Assembly: GCF_900115905.1 (NCBI RefSeq)
Contig: NZ_FOYD01000001.1
Location: forward strand, 1 to 64,000
Direction of reading: 5' to 3'
DNA from: Halopseudomonas formosensis
GTDB lineage: Bacteria > Pseudomonadota > Gammaproteobacteria > Pseudomonadales > Pseudomonadaceae
Length of the DNA: 64,000 nt
The position numbers and the translations under genes are program-made. Positions 26,614 to 36,019 of the stretch are shown here, one piece after another. The notes under the pieces were generated by a model. It made no database searches and was not told the DNA's origin. It saw only the letters and a list, made by a program, of their open reading frames with translations. Numbering within the stretch: position 1 is the stretch's first letter; every line of letters starts with the position of its first letter.

Positions 26614-27386
26614 AGGGGCGAGGGAGTATCGGCCAGGCTGGAGTGGGCCTGGTAGAGCTCATGGTGGCAATGACCGTGGGGCTGCTGCTGGTGGCCGGTG
26701 CGATTCAACAGCTGTTGGCCAACCGCAGCAGCTTCGTGCTTCAGCAGCAACTGGCTGCAGTGCAGGAAAATACCCGCTTCGTGCTAGCCCGCCTCGGTCG
26801 CGATATCCGTCAGGCTGGTGCCTTCGGCTGTCTGGATCTGCAGCGGCTGCCCGCGCCGATGGCCGCCCAGCTGCCAGCGCCCCTGGCCACGCCCATCTCG
26901 CATTCGGCGGGTGTGCTCAGGCTTGTCAGCGCCGTGACCGTGCATGATCCGGTGCATACAGCGGATCAGCGCGATGCGGCCGGCTATGACGCACGCTGGC
27001 TGCTGGCTACCAACTGCCTGGACGAGGTGCGCGTGGCGGAGGCCGGCGAGACGCTGGCCGTGGCCCCGGGGGATATCCTGATTCCCGTACGCAAGGTGGA
27101 ATACCGGCTGGCCGGCCATAACCTGCAGGTGCGCACCAACGGGGCGGGCAACTTCGAGACGCTGATCGAGGGCGTGGCCAGCTTCGGCGTGCAGTTCGGC
27201 CTGGCGGCCAGTGCTGACGAGGACGGTGTGGCAGGGGCCTATGTGACGACGTTGCAACCGGATGAAGGGCCCCGGGTCCGCAGTGTTCGTATCCTGCTGG
27301 CGCTGTCCGACAACCCCGCCGGCCATGGGCAGCTGCGTCAGCGGCAGTACACTCTGGTCAGCGCCCTGCGCAACCGGCTGGAGTGA
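26610..27386 (+). CDS. pilW: Type IV pilus minor pilin PilW
   Basis: A 258-residue protein with prepilin signal GQAG|VGLVELMVAMTVGLLL and a long C-terminal domain typical of PilW (about 270 residues). It starts at GTG 26610, which overlaps the pilV stop (GTGA). The upstream in-frame extension is pilV sequence. It is a minor pilin of the PilV-PilW-PilX tip complex. Confidence 0.87.
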   Translation: MKGRGSIGQAGVGLVELMVAMTVGLLLVAGAIQQLLANRSSFVLQQQLAAVQENTRFVLARLGRDIRQAGAFGCLDLQRLPAPMAAQLPAPLATPISHSAGVLRLVSAVTVHDPVHTADQRDAAGYDARWLLATNCLDEVRVAEAGETLAVAPGDILIPVRKVEYRLAGHNLQVRTNGAGNFETLIEGVASFGVQFGLAASADEDGVAGAYVTTLQPDEGPRVRSVRILLALSDNPAGHGQLRQRQYTLVSALRNRLE

Positions 27387-27391
27387 GCCCT

Positions 27392-27961
27392 ATGTCCCTG
27401 CCCAGGTATCGACCCATTCGACCTTGTCAGCGGGGGGCCGCCCTGCTGGTCAGTCTGGTCATGCTGTTGCTGCTGACAGTGATTGCCCTGGCCGGGGTCT
27501 CCGATTCCACGCTGCAACAGCGCATGGCACATAACTCCCGCCAGCTGAACAAGAGCTTCCAGGCTGCCGAAAGTGCCCTGCGTCATCTCGAGCAGCAGCT
27601 CGAAGCCGGGTTGCTGACCTTGCCAACGGATCCCTGTCAGCCGCTCTGTGAGGTACCGGTTACGGTGTTGAACGGCGCTGCGGGCAGCGCGCCGGGGGCG
27701 GACTGGAGTCAGCTGCCGGTGAGCGGTAACGAGGTGGAAGTCTGGTTCCGCCTGGTGCGCCAGGGGGACAGCAGTCTGCTGCCCGGTATCGCGCCTGGCA
27801 GCGACGGGACGCTGTACCGGGTCACCGTACTGGCGCGGCAGGGCCAGGTCAGCACGCTGCTCGAGGCCGGCTATGCACAGCAGCAGGGTGCCGCTGCGAT
27901 GACGGCGTCGGGTGTGGGGCCGCAGGCGTTCCGGCGGGTTGCCTGGAGGCAGCTGCAGTGA
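27392..27961 (+). CDS. pilX: Type IV pilus assembly protein PilX
   Basis: A 189-residue protein with a basic leader then QRGAALLVSLVMLLLLTVIALAG, followed by LQQRMAHNSRQLNKSFQAAESALRHLE. This is the conserved PilX N-terminal pattern, which lacks the Glu5 of other pilins. ATG 27392 has GGAG 8 nt upstream. A GTG at 27383 overlapping the pilW stop is an alternative that adds three residues and matches the GTGA style of the flanking junctions. Confidence 0.85.
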   Translation: MSLPRYRPIRPCQRGAALLVSLVMLLLLTVIALAGVSDSTLQQRMAHNSRQLNKSFQAAESALRHLEQQLEAGLLTLPTDPCQPLCEVPVTVLNGAAGSAPGADWSQLPVSGNEVEVWFRLVRQGDSSLLPGIAPGSDGTLYRVTVLARQGQVSTLLEAGYAQQQGAAAMTASGVGPQAFRRVAWRQLQ

Positions 27962-28362
27962 ATCAGCGACGGGGGCAGGGCTTCAGCCTGATCGAGATCA
28001 TGCTGGTGGTGGTCATCATCGCGATATTGGCGGGTATTGCCCTGCCGGCCTATCAGGAGCACGTGCGCCAGGCCCGGCGCGCCGAGGTGGCGGGTATCCT
28101 GCTGGAGAATGCCCAGCGGCTGGAGCGGCACTATGTGCGCCATGGGGGCTACGATGCGGGTACGGTGCCGCAGCTGACGCTGCAGAGTCCGGCCAGCGGC
28201 ACGCCACTGTATATCCTGCATGCGGCGCTGGGGGCGGAGAGTTTCACCCTGACCGCCACTGCGGTACCGGGCGGGCTGATGGCTGGCGATCCCTGCGCCA
28301 GCTACAGCCTGGATCAGATCAATCAGCGCACGCCGGCGGACAGCCGTTGCTGGCGGCGCTGA
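27958..28362 (+). CDS. pilE: Type IV pilin-like protein PilE
   Basis: A 134-residue pilin with signal GQG|FSLIEIMLVVVIIAILAGIA and a short C-terminal domain with a Cys pair (DPCASY and SRCWRR) forming the likely D-loop disulfide. It starts at GTG 27958 overlapping the pilX stop. In P. aeruginosa a large pilY1 gene lies between pilX and pilE; here the two genes overlap and no pilY1 is present in the window. Convergent with uraA, 7-nt gap. Confidence 0.86.
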   Translation: MNQRRGQGFSLIEIMLVVVIIAILAGIALPAYQEHVRQARRAEVAGILLENAQRLERHYVRHGGYDAGTVPQLTLQSPASGTPLYILHAALGAESFTLTATAVPGGLMAGDPCASYSLDQINQRTPADSRCWRR

Positions 28363-28369
28363 ATAGGGA

Positions 28370-29638
28370 TCAGGAAGGGTTGGATTCTGCCGCTGCTCCA
28401 GTGGCCGAGGCGGGGGCCGCCGGCAGTATCAGGTTGAGCAGTATCGCCACCACGCTGCACAGGCTGACACCCTGCAGGGTCAGTTCGTGACTCCCGATGG
28501 CCATGCCGCCGATGCCGAACACCAGGGTAACCGAGACGATGCACAGGTTGCGCGCCTCGGACAGGTCCACCTGGTTGCGGATCAGGGTATTGATCCCCAC
28601 CACCGCAATGGAGCCGAACAGCAGACACAGAATACCGCCCATTACCGGCACCGGAATGCCCAGCAGAATGGCACCGAATTTCTCGACAAAGGCCAGCCCG
28701 ATGGCGAAGAAGGCCGCCCAGATCATCACCATCGGATTGAAGTTGCGGGTCAGCATCACTGCGCCGGTAACTTCGGAGTAGGTGGTGTTCGGCGGTCCGC
28801 CACACAGCGCTGCCGCAGAGGTGGCCAGACCGTCGCCCAGCAGGGTGCGGTGCAGGCCTGGCTTGCGCAGGAAATTCTTGCCGGTGACCGAGCTGATCGC
28901 CATGACATCACCGATATGCTCGATTACCGGTGCCAGCGCGACCGGGATCATGAACAGGATGGCGGCGAGATGGAATTCCGGGGTCACGAAGGCAGGCACG
29001 GCTACCCAGCTGGCGGCGCCGACGTTGGTGAAATCCACGGCGCCCAGTACCCAGGACAGGCCGTAGCCCACCACCACCCCCGCCATGATCGGCAGCAGGC
29101 GGAAGATGCCTCTGGCATAGACCGCCACCAGCAGGGTAGTGATCAGCGCTGCCAGGGAAATGATCATCGCGGAGGATTCGTCGACCAGCTGCAGGCTGCC
29201 GTCCCCGGACTTGCCCAGGGCCATGTTTACGGCCGTGCCCGCCAGCCCCAGGCCGATGACCATGATCACCGGTCCCACCACCACCGGTGGCAGCAGGCGT
29301 TGAATGAACTCCGGTCCGCGCAGGTAGACCAGCAGGCTCAACACCAGGTAGACCATGCCGGCCGCCACCAGGCCACCCAAAGTCGCTGCCAGGCCCCAGG
29401 TCTGGTTGCTGTACAGAATGGGTGCTATGAAGGCAAAACTGGAGGCAAGGAAGACGGGTACCTGGCGTCGGGTGATGAACTGGAAGATCAGCGTGCCCAG
29501 TCCGGCGGTAAACAGTGCCACGCTCGGGTTCATCCCGGTAATCAGCGGCATCAGCACCAGCGCACCGAAGGCGACAAACAACATCTGTGAACCGGCCAGC
29601 ACACTGTGCCAGCCGGTGGTGCTCATATCCTGCCGCAT
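28370..29638 (-). CDS. uraA: Uracil/xanthine permease (NCS2 family)
   Basis: A 422-residue inner-membrane symporter with about 14 hydrophobic segments. The NCS2 motifs are visible in the ALAPVIEHIGDVMAISSVTG helix (conserved Glu/His of UraA) and in LCGGPPNTTYSEVTGAVMLT. It imports uracil, which Upp converts to UMP. The ATG at 29638 overlaps the last base of the upp stop codon and has AAGGA 9 nt upstream; a TTG one codon earlier is less likely. Confidence 0.94.
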   Translation of the reverse strand: MRQDMSTTGWHSVLAGSQMLFVAFGALVLMPLITGMNPSVALFTAGLGTLIFQFITRRQVPVFLASSFAFIAPILYSNQTWGLAATLGGLVAAGMVYLVLSLLVYLRGPEFIQRLLPPVVVGPVIMVIGLGLAGTAVNMALGKSGDGSLQLVDESSAMIISLAALITTLLVAVYARGIFRLLPIMAGVVVGYGLSWVLGAVDFTNVGAASWVAVPAFVTPEFHLAAILFMIPVALAPVIEHIGDVMAISSVTGKNFLRKPGLHRTLLGDGLATSAAALCGGPPNTTYSEVTGAVMLTRNFNPMVMIWAAFFAIGLAFVEKFGAILLGIPVPVMGGILCLLFGSIAVVGINTLIRNQVDLSEARNLCIVSVTLVFGIGGMAIGSHELTLQGVSLCSVVAILLNLILPAAPASATGAAAESNPS

Positions 29639-30279
29639 CAATGCACGTCCTTCTGCCGTGTGCCGAAGATCTTGTCACCCGCATCGCCCAGACCGGGAAT
29701 GATGTAGCCGTGCTCGTTCAGACGCTGGTCCACCGAGGCAGTAAAGATCTCTACGTCGGGGTGGGCCTCGTTGACCCGCTTGACCCCCTCCGGCGCGGCC
29801 ACCAGCACCAGCGCTCGGATCTCGTGGGCGCCGGCCCGTTTGAGCATGTCGATGGTGGCGATCATGGAGCCGCCCGTGGCCAGCATGGGGTCGATGATCA
29901 GCGCCCGGCGCTGGTGCAGTTCGTTGACCAGCTTCTGCAGGTAGGTGTCGGCCTCGAGGGTTTCCTCGTTGCGCACCAGGCCGATCATGCTCACCTTGGC
30001 ACTGGGGATCAGGCTGAGTACGCCGTCGAGCATGCCCAGACCGGCGCGCAGGATGGGTACCACGGTGATCTTCTTGCCGGCCAGCTTCTCGACTTCCACC
30101 TTGCCGCACCAGCCATCGATGGCGTGACTTTCGACCGGCATGTCCTTGGTCGCCTCGTAAGTCAGCAGGGCAGCGATTTCCTGTGCCAGTTCACGGAAGT
30201 TCTTGGTGCTGATATCGTTGCGGCGCATCAGGCCGAGCTTGTGACGGATCAGCGGATGGCGGATTTCCTGGATATTCAT
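29638..30279 (-). CDS. upp: Uracil phosphoribosyltransferase
   Basis: Converts uracil and PRPP to UMP. The 213-residue protein has [20 protein letters not shown] at the N-terminus, the PRPP loop [19 protein letters not shown], and the uracil site [10 protein letters not shown] at the C-terminus. It is first in the upp-uraA operon, transcribed divergently from hpt. The 155-nt gap between upp and hpt presumably carries both promoters. Confidence 0.97.
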   Translation of the reverse strand: MNIQEIRHPLIRHKLGLMRRNDISTKNFRELAQEIAALLTYEATKDMPVESHAIDGWCGKVEVEKLAGKKITVVPILRAGLGMLDGVLSLIPSAKVSMIGLVRNEETLEADTYLQKLVNELHQRRALIIDPMLATGGSMIATIDMLKRAGAHEIRALVLVAAPEGVKRVNEAHPDVEIFTASVDQRLNEHGYIIPGLGDAGDKIFGTRQKDVH

Positions 30280-30434
30280 GGGGCAGGGTTCCTGGCGGGA
30301 AAGATACGCGGATAGCCTAAACTAATGCTCGATGCCGGTCATCCGCAATTGGGCGGTAAATCGCCACATTACCTTGCGTGACCGCGGCAGGTGCAGTATT
30401 TTGCGTCGCTTTTACCCTTGCCCCGGAGGCTTGC

Positions 30435-30992
30435 ATGTCCCTTGATCTCGATCACGTCAGACAGGTGATGGACGAGGCGGATTGCCTTTATACCCAGCAG
30501 CAGGTGGAAGCCGCGATGGACCAGATGGCCGCGGCCATCACGGAGAAGCTGAAGGACAGCAACCCGATCGTCTACAGCGTCATGAACGGCGGTCTGATCA
30601 TCGCCGGGCAACTGCTGACCCGTTTGAACTTCCCCATGGAAGTGGGCTATCTGCATGCCACCCGCTACCGCAACAAGCTGTCGGGCAGCGAACTGTTCTG
30701 GAAGGCCCGCGCCGAGCATTCCCTGGTCGGGCGCACCGTGCTGATCATTGATGACATTCTCGATGAGGGGCATACCCTGGCCGCGATCATGGAGTACTGC
30801 CGCGACGCCGGCGCAGCACAGGTACTGACCGCCGTTCTGCTGGACAAGACCCACGACCGCAAGGCCTTCCCGGGCATGCGTGCCGACTTCACCGGGCTGG
30901 ATGTGGTTGATCGCTACGTGTTCGGCTATGGCCTGGACTACAAGGGCTACTGGCGCAACGCCGCCGGTATCTACGCGCTCAAGGATTTCTGA
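30435..30992 (+). CDS. hpt: Hypoxanthine-guanine phosphoribosyltransferase
   Basis: A 185-residue purine-salvage enzyme. The PRPP loop is LIIDDILDEGHTLAAIMEYC, the YSVMNGGLIIAGQLL segment precedes it, and the C-terminal FTGLDVVDRYVFGYGLDYKG carries the purine contacts. ATG 30435 has GGAGG 6 nt upstream. It ends 3 nt from the stop of the convergent SulP gene. Confidence 0.93.
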   Translation: MSLDLDHVRQVMDEADCLYTQQQVEAAMDQMAAAITEKLKDSNPIVYSVMNGGLIIAGQLLTRLNFPMEVGYLHATRYRNKLSGSELFWKARAEHSLVGRTVLIIDDILDEGHTLAAIMEYCRDAGAAQVLTAVLLDKTHDRKAFPGMRADFTGLDVVDRYVFGYGLDYKGYWRNAAGIYALKDF

Positions 30993-30995
30993 TCC

Positions 30996-32726
30996 TCAGG
31001 CCTGCACCGGCGCAGCGTCCTCCTGCTGCGCCCGGATCAGTCTGGCTGCCAGCTCCGGCGAGGCGGTAAAACCGATCTCCCCGCGACGGGCGTGGATACC
31101 GGCCCGCTTCAGCTTGAGCCGGATGCGGGGCTTGACCCCGCTCAGATAGACCTGCACACCGCGCCGGCGGATGTCTCCCAATGCCTGCTCGAACAGGACC
31201 AGGGCGCTCATGTCCATGCTCGGCACCGCGCGCATGTCGATGATCAGATAGCGGATCTGCTCCTCGAACTGGCTGAGCGCGCGCAGCGCCTTGTCGGCGG
31301 CAGCGAAGAACAGCGGGCCCTGGATACGGTACAGCACCACGGCGTCCGGCAGCTCGACCTGCAGTTCCCGGTCCGGCCGCGCCCGCGCCCCTTCACTGAG
31401 ATCGGCCATGCGCTTGATGAACAGCGCCGAGGCCAGCAGCAGCCCCACACCCACCGCCAGTACCATGTCGAACAGCACGGTCAGCAGCAGGCAGATCAGC
31501 AGTACCAGCACATCCTGACGTGGCCCCACCCGCAGCAGGTGGATCACGCGCTTGGCCTCGCTCATGTTCCAGGCCACCATCAGCAGCATGGCGGCCAGAG
31601 ACGCCATCGGCAGCCAGGCGAACAGCCGTGCCAGCAGCACCACCGCCAGCAGTATTACCAGGGCATGCACCACAGCGGCGATGGGCGAGCGGGCGCCGCT
31701 GCGCACACTGGTGGCGGTACGGGCGATGGCGGCGGTGGCGGTGATGCCGCCGAAGAAGGGCACCACCATATTGCCCAGGCCCTGACCGATCAGCTCGGCG
31801 TTGGGGTCGTGGCGGGTGCCGGCCATGCCGTCGGCCACCAGCGCGCAGAGCAGCGACTCGATGGCGCCGAGCATGGCTACCGCCAGGGCAGAGGGCAGCA
31901 GCTGGCGCAGCAACTCGAAGTTGATCAGCAGCGGCTGGCCATCGGCACCGGGCAATTTCCAAGGCAGGACCCACTGCGGCGCCAGCGGCGGAATGCCGGC
32001 ATGGGTTACTCCGTCGAGTTCATAACTGAAGCGGCTGCCCAGAGTGGCGACCGACACATCCAGACTCATCAGCAGCAGCCCCAGCAGGCTGCCGAGCAGC
32101 AGGGCGACAAGGTGCCCGGGGATGCGTCGGGTCAGGCGCGGCCAGAGGATGAGTACCGTCAGGGTCACCGCACCCACCAGGGTGTCACCCGGACTGATGC
32201 TGGGCAAAGCCTGGCCCAGGGCCTGCAGCTGATCCAGATAGTGGGTGTGCGGGCCGACGTTCTGCAGGCCGAAAAAGTCCTTGATCTGCAGGGTGGCGAT
32301 GACAATGCCGATCCCCGCGGTGAAGCCCATCACCACCGGGTAGGGCACGAACTGGATCAGGTTGCCCATGCGCGCCACTCCCAGCACCACCAGTATGGCC
32401 CCGGCCATCAGGGTAACCAGCAGCAGGCCGCCCAGCCCGTAGGCCTGGGTAATGGGCAGCAGTATCACCACGAAGGCGGCGGTGGGACCGGAGATATTGA
32501 ACCGCGAACCTCCGAACAGGGCGATGATCAGCCCGCCGACGATACCGGTATAGAGACCATGCTGGGGCGCCACCCCGACCGCGATGGCCAGGGCCATGGC
32601 CAGCGGGATGGCGATGATGCCCACGGTGATGCCGGCAAGCACATCACTGCGCAGGCTGCTCAGCGAGTAGCCCTGGCGAAAACTGTCGCGCAGGGCGGCG
32701 AACAGGGGCAAAGACAGGTTGGACAT
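30996..32726 (-). CDS. SulP-family anion transporter with STAS domain
   Basis: A 576-residue SLC26/SulP transporter. The N-terminal YSLSSLRSDVLAGITVGIIA and PLAMALAIAVGVAPQHGLYT form the family signature. About 12-14 membrane segments follow, and a C-terminal STAS domain (LIIDMRAVPSMDMSALVLFE). Members carry sulfate, bicarbonate or dicarboxylates; the substrate here is not evident. ATG 32726 has AGGAA 8 nt upstream. The frame is open about 450 nt further upstream without homology. Confidence 0.9.
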   Translation of the reverse strand: MSNLSLPLFAALRDSFRQGYSLSSLRSDVLAGITVGIIAIPLAMALAIAVGVAPQHGLYTGIVGGLIIALFGGSRFNISGPTAAFVVILLPITQAYGLGGLLLVTLMAGAILVVLGVARMGNLIQFVPYPVVMGFTAGIGIVIATLQIKDFFGLQNVGPHTHYLDQLQALGQALPSISPGDTLVGAVTLTVLILWPRLTRRIPGHLVALLLGSLLGLLLMSLDVSVATLGSRFSYELDGVTHAGIPPLAPQWVLPWKLPGADGQPLLINFELLRQLLPSALAVAMLGAIESLLCALVADGMAGTRHDPNAELIGQGLGNMVVPFFGGITATAAIARTATSVRSGARSPIAAVVHALVILLAVVLLARLFAWLPMASLAAMLLMVAWNMSEAKRVIHLLRVGPRQDVLVLLICLLLTVLFDMVLAVGVGLLLASALFIKRMADLSEGARARPDRELQVELPDAVVLYRIQGPLFFAAADKALRALSQFEEQIRYLIIDMRAVPSMDMSALVLFEQALGDIRRRGVQVYLSGVKPRIRLKLKRAGIHARRGEIGFTASPELAARLIRAQQEDAAPVQA

Positions 32727-32893
32727 GCTGATTCCTGTATTGACAACGCAGGGGCTGACTGCCACAACAGATCTTGATGTCCGTTTCCAGGCGCGCCCCG
32801 GGGAGAACCGGCCGCAAGGCTCTATCAGCATACTCCCTGCAACCGCCCCCTGTGTAGTCGCAGCGCCCGGCTGATGCCCGACCCGGGGAGTGC

Positions 32894-32899
32894 TACAAT
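32894..32899 (+). promoter_or_regulatory. Possible -10 box for the PA4642-like gene
   Basis: TACAAT lies 34 nt before the GTG start, in the 207-nt gap divergent to the SulP gene. No clear -35 hexamer is seen at the expected spacing. Confidence 0.35.
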
Positions 32900-32933
32900 C
32901 CGTTCCTTTCGAATTCACTGAAGAGGGTTGTCC

Positions 32934-33236
32934 GTGCGTAAAGACAAGAAGAAGGTGGTTGGCGAGCCGATGACCGATGAACAGGTCGCGGTGTTTCTCG
33001 GCTTCCGCCCCCATGGTGACGAGCCGGTGGACCACTACATGCTGGCGCGTGCCTATCGCAGCCTGCGGGCCCATGACTTCGCCCGCTTCCTGGAGATGTT
33101 CAAGGCTGCCGGCCATGACGTGAATGGCGAGGACGCCCGGGGGCGCACCTTCCTGCAGGTCATCTCCGAGCATGACCAGGCCGAGGAATACGTCGCCGCC
33201 CTGCTCGAAGCCGGTGCCCGGCCGCTGGACGCCTGA
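32934..33236 (+). CDS. PA4642-family small conserved protein
   Basis: A 100-residue soluble protein (RKDKKKVVGEPMTDEQVAVF, then helical segments ending EEYVAALLEAGARPL) of the small family named for P. aeruginosa PA4642; no function is known to me. The charged N-terminus and helical tail suggest a compact adaptor. GTG 32934 is preferred because GAGG is 7 nt upstream; an in-frame TTG six bases earlier lies too close to it. The neighbours (upp/hpt side and yajG-like gene) match the P. aeruginosa PA4640s region. Confidence 0.75.
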   Translation: MRKDKKKVVGEPMTDEQVAVFLGFRPHGDEPVDHYMLARAYRSLRAHDFARFLEMFKAAGHDVNGEDARGRTFLQVISEHDQAEEYVAALLEAGARPLDA

Positions 33237-33279
33237 TCCGAACCCAACGCAAGTTCATTCCGCTGAAGGAGATGCAGTC

Positions 33280-33864
33280 ATGACGAGATTTTCACGCTGG
33301 CTGGGACTGGCGGCGCTGGCACTGGTGCTGGTCGGTTGCGCCCACAGTCCGCAGCAACTCAATGTCACCCCGAGTGTCACCACTACCCTGAGTCCGGTCG
33401 CCCGACAGCAGCCTGTGGTGGTGACCGTGCGCGACACCCGCAGCTCGCCGGTACTCGGCACCCGCGGCGGTCTCTACCCGGAGACCAGCAACCTGACCAT
33501 CAACCCGCAGGCCCTCAACCATATCCGTCAGCAGGTGGAAGGGGCGCTGCGTCAGCTGGGCTTCAGCGTGGTGCCCGAAGGTACCCCCAACGCCAACAGC
33601 CTGGTGGTCAGCCTGTCAGAGCTCAGCTACATCTCGCCCAAGGATGGGGTCTACGTGACCCAGGCAGACATCGGGGCGACCTTCAGCGCCGAAGTGCGCT
33701 CGCTCAATGAACGCTACAACGGTCGCTACAGCGCCTCCGCCCAGCATCGCTTCGGCTATGCGCCCAACCAGGCCACCAACACCCGTCTGGTCAGCGAAGT
33801 GATGAGCGATGCCCTGTCGCGCATCTTCCGTGATCCGGAAATCATCCGCCTGCTGCAGCAGTGA
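33280..33864 (+). CDS. YajG-family lipoprotein
   Basis: A 194-residue lipoprotein with signal peptide and lipobox ALVLVGC. It continues into a YajG-type domain (LNVTPSVTTT, VVTVRDTRSSPVLGTRGG). It is probably attached to the outer membrane; function unknown, though YajG is often linked to ampG in enterics. ATG 33280 follows AAGGAG with 7 nt spacing. Upstream in-frame sequence belongs to the preceding gene. Confidence 0.82.
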   Translation: MTRFSRWLGLAALALVLVGCAHSPQQLNVTPSVTTTLSPVARQQPVVVTVRDTRSSPVLGTRGGLYPETSNLTINPQALNHIRQQVEGALRQLGFSVVPEGTPNANSLVVSLSELSYISPKDGVYVTQADIGATFSAEVRSLNERYNGRYSASAQHRFGYAPNQATNTRLVSEVMSDALSRIFRDPEIIRLLQQ

Positions 33865-33872
33865 TCGGAACG

Positions 33873-33899
33873 ACCGGCAGGCCCTGACGGCCTGCCGGT
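33873..33899. terminator. Bidirectional terminator hairpin between yajG-like gene and betT
   Basis: An 11-bp perfect stem (ACCGGCAGGCC / GGCCTGCCGGT) with a CTGAC loop, 8 nt past one stop and 17 nt before the convergent one. T-runs are short on both sides. Confidence 0.65.
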
Positions 33900-33916
33900 A
33901 TCCTCAATATCTCACC

Positions 33917-35947
33917 TCAACCTTCCTTCGGCGTATTCAGCAGCTCGTCATGCTCGGCCATGTTCCATGGCAGCACGCCCGGTGACAGCTGCAGGAAATC
34001 CAGATACTTCTCGAAGTGATCCAGGATGTCGCTGATCAGCTCCTTGTCCTCGTAACCATAGACGTCGTAGGCCAGACCACCCCGGCGCAGGAATACCTCG
34101 GCACGGTAGTAGTAGCTGTCCTCGTCGGCGGTCTCGCTGGTATCCGGGTTGGCGAAGGCCGGACGCAGGTACTCGCGCAGGCGGATCTCGTAGAGGAAGT
34201 CGAGCTGGTCGGATACCACCTCCAGATAGGCGCGGGTATGTTCCTCGTCGTAGTGGACCTCGGCGGGCCAGGACTGTGCCTGAAGTCCCTTGGCGACGCG
34301 GATCATGGCGGTCAGGGCGGTGCCCTTGATGAACTGTTCCACTTCGTCCTTCTCCGGATAGGTGACTATGCCGGCCAGACGCTTGCGCCACAGGCCTGGG
34401 CCGCCGCTGCGGTTGCTCTGGCTGACCTTCTGGTGATGGCTCTCGATCACCAGGGCGCGCCACATGCCCACGGCCGACAGCAGCATGATGATGGCGAAGG
34501 GCAGGGCGCTGGCAATCGCCATGCTCTGCAGCGCCTTGAGGCCGCCGGCCAGCAGCAGTACCGAGGCCAGCACACCGCTGAGGATGGCCCAGCTGCCACG
34601 CTGCCAGGCCGGTGTATCCAGTGCCCCGCCGGAGGCCAGGGAGTCGACCACCAGTGCCCCGGAATCCGCCGAGGTGACGAAGAACAGGGCGATCAGCAGT
34701 ACTGTGAGGAAGGACGCCACCGAAGTGAAGGGGAACTGCTCCAGCAGCTTGAACAGGGCGATGGCGTTGTCCGCCTTCACCTGATCAATCAGTTCGCTGT
34801 AGCCCTGGTTGATGATCAGGTGCAGTGCGGTGTCACCGAATACCGAGAACCAGAAAAAGGTGAAGAAGGTGGGTACCAGCATCACCCCGAAGACGAACTG
34901 GCGTATGGTACGACCGCGGCTGATCTTGGCGATGAACAGGCCGACGAAGGGTGCCCAGGCGATGGTCCAGCCGAAGATGAACAGGGTCCAGTTGCCGATC
35001 CAGTCACTGCGCGAGTAGGCCTGCAGGTTGAAGGTCCGCTCGACGATGTTGTTCAGGTAGCTGCCGGTGTTCTGCAGGAAGGTCTCGAGAATGAAGATGG
35101 TCGGGCCGACCAGGAAGATGAACAGCATCAGCGCGGTGGCGATGATCATGTTCAGCATCGCCAGGCGCTTGATGCCCTTGTCCATGCCCGCCACCACCGA
35201 GCCCATGGTCAGCACCGTGATGCCGGCAACACACGCGATCTGCACCCAGGTATTGACCGGTATCGACGGCCACAGGTAGTTGAACCCGGCATTCATCTGA
35301 GCCACCGACAGCCCCAGCGTGGTAGCGATACCGAACATGGTGCCGAGAATGGCGAAGATATCCACCGCGTGACCAATGGGGCCGTAGATGCGGTCACCGA
35401 TCAGTGGGTAGAGCGCCGAGCGGATGGACAGCGGCAGGCCGTGGCGGAAAGAGAAGTACGCCAGCACCAGACCGGTCAGCCCGTAGATGGCCCAGATGTG
35501 AAAGCCCCAGTGGAAGAAGGCGATCTGCATGGCCTGCTTGGCCGCATCCACTGTCAGTCCCGCACCGACCGGCGGGTCGGCATAATGCAACACGGGTTCG
35601 GCGACGCCGAAGAACAGCAGGGCGATACCGTAGCCGGCGGAGAACAGCATGGCGAACCAGGCCGGGAAGCTGTACTGGGGTTCGGAGTGGTCAGGCCCGA
35701 GCTTGATGTTGCCCCAGCGGCTCAGGGCGACTATCACCACAAAGACCAGGAATATCGCCACGGCCAGCATGTAGAACCAGCCGAAGCTGCTGGTGATATA
35801 GGCCAGCAGCGAGGAAAACAGCTCCCCGGCCAGGTCAGGTTGACTGGCGGTACCTATGACCAGCAGCAGGATGAAGAAGAACGCCGGTATGAACACCGGC
35901 AGCAGAATGGTGGTGTTCCAGAGTCGTTTCCGTGTCGTTTCCGTCAT
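33917..35947 (-). CDS. betT: BCCT-family choline transporter
   Basis: A 676-residue secondary transporter with about 12 membrane segments. The BCCT signature lies in FFHWGFHIWAIYGLTGLVLAYF and DSGALVVDSLASGG. A roughly 170-residue soluble C-terminus (from GTALTAMIRVAKGLQ) is typical of BetT and acts as an osmosensor in homologues. It takes up choline for glycine-betaine synthesis or catabolism; betaine itself cannot be excluded. No betIBA genes are adjacent. ATG 35947 sits before MTETTRKRLWNTT. Confidence 0.88.
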   Translation of the reverse strand: MTETTRKRLWNTTILLPVFIPAFFFILLLVIGTASQPDLAGELFSSLLAYITSSFGWFYMLAVAIFLVFVVIVALSRWGNIKLGPDHSEPQYSFPAWFAMLFSAGYGIALLFFGVAEPVLHYADPPVGAGLTVDAAKQAMQIAFFHWGFHIWAIYGLTGLVLAYFSFRHGLPLSIRSALYPLIGDRIYGPIGHAVDIFAILGTMFGIATTLGLSVAQMNAGFNYLWPSIPVNTWVQIACVAGITVLTMGSVVAGMDKGIKRLAMLNMIIATALMLFIFLVGPTIFILETFLQNTGSYLNNIVERTFNLQAYSRSDWIGNWTLFIFGWTIAWAPFVGLFIAKISRGRTIRQFVFGVMLVPTFFTFFWFSVFGDTALHLIINQGYSELIDQVKADNAIALFKLLEQFPFTSVASFLTVLLIALFFVTSADSGALVVDSLASGGALDTPAWQRGSWAILSGVLASVLLLAGGLKALQSMAIASALPFAIIMLLSAVGMWRALVIESHHQKVSQSNRSGGPGLWRKRLAGIVTYPEKDEVEQFIKGTALTAMIRVAKGLQAQSWPAEVHYDEEHTRAYLEVVSDQLDFLYEIRLREYLRPAFANPDTSETADEDSYYYRAEVFLRRGGLAYDVYGYEDKELISDILDHFEKYLDFLQLSPGVLPWNMAEHDELLNTPKEG

Positions 35948-36019
35948 GGGCGACTAGCTCCTTGGTTTCTTGTAAGCCACCTTTGGAGTCTAGTACCGCC
36001 GCGTTAGTGCCCCTGCGTT

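Noticed and set aside
30280-30434. A riboswitch in the upp/hpt divergent gap
   Set aside because: The gap is 155 nt with no recognisable purine-, PRPP- or preQ1-type core; nothing beyond an ordinary promoter region is seen.
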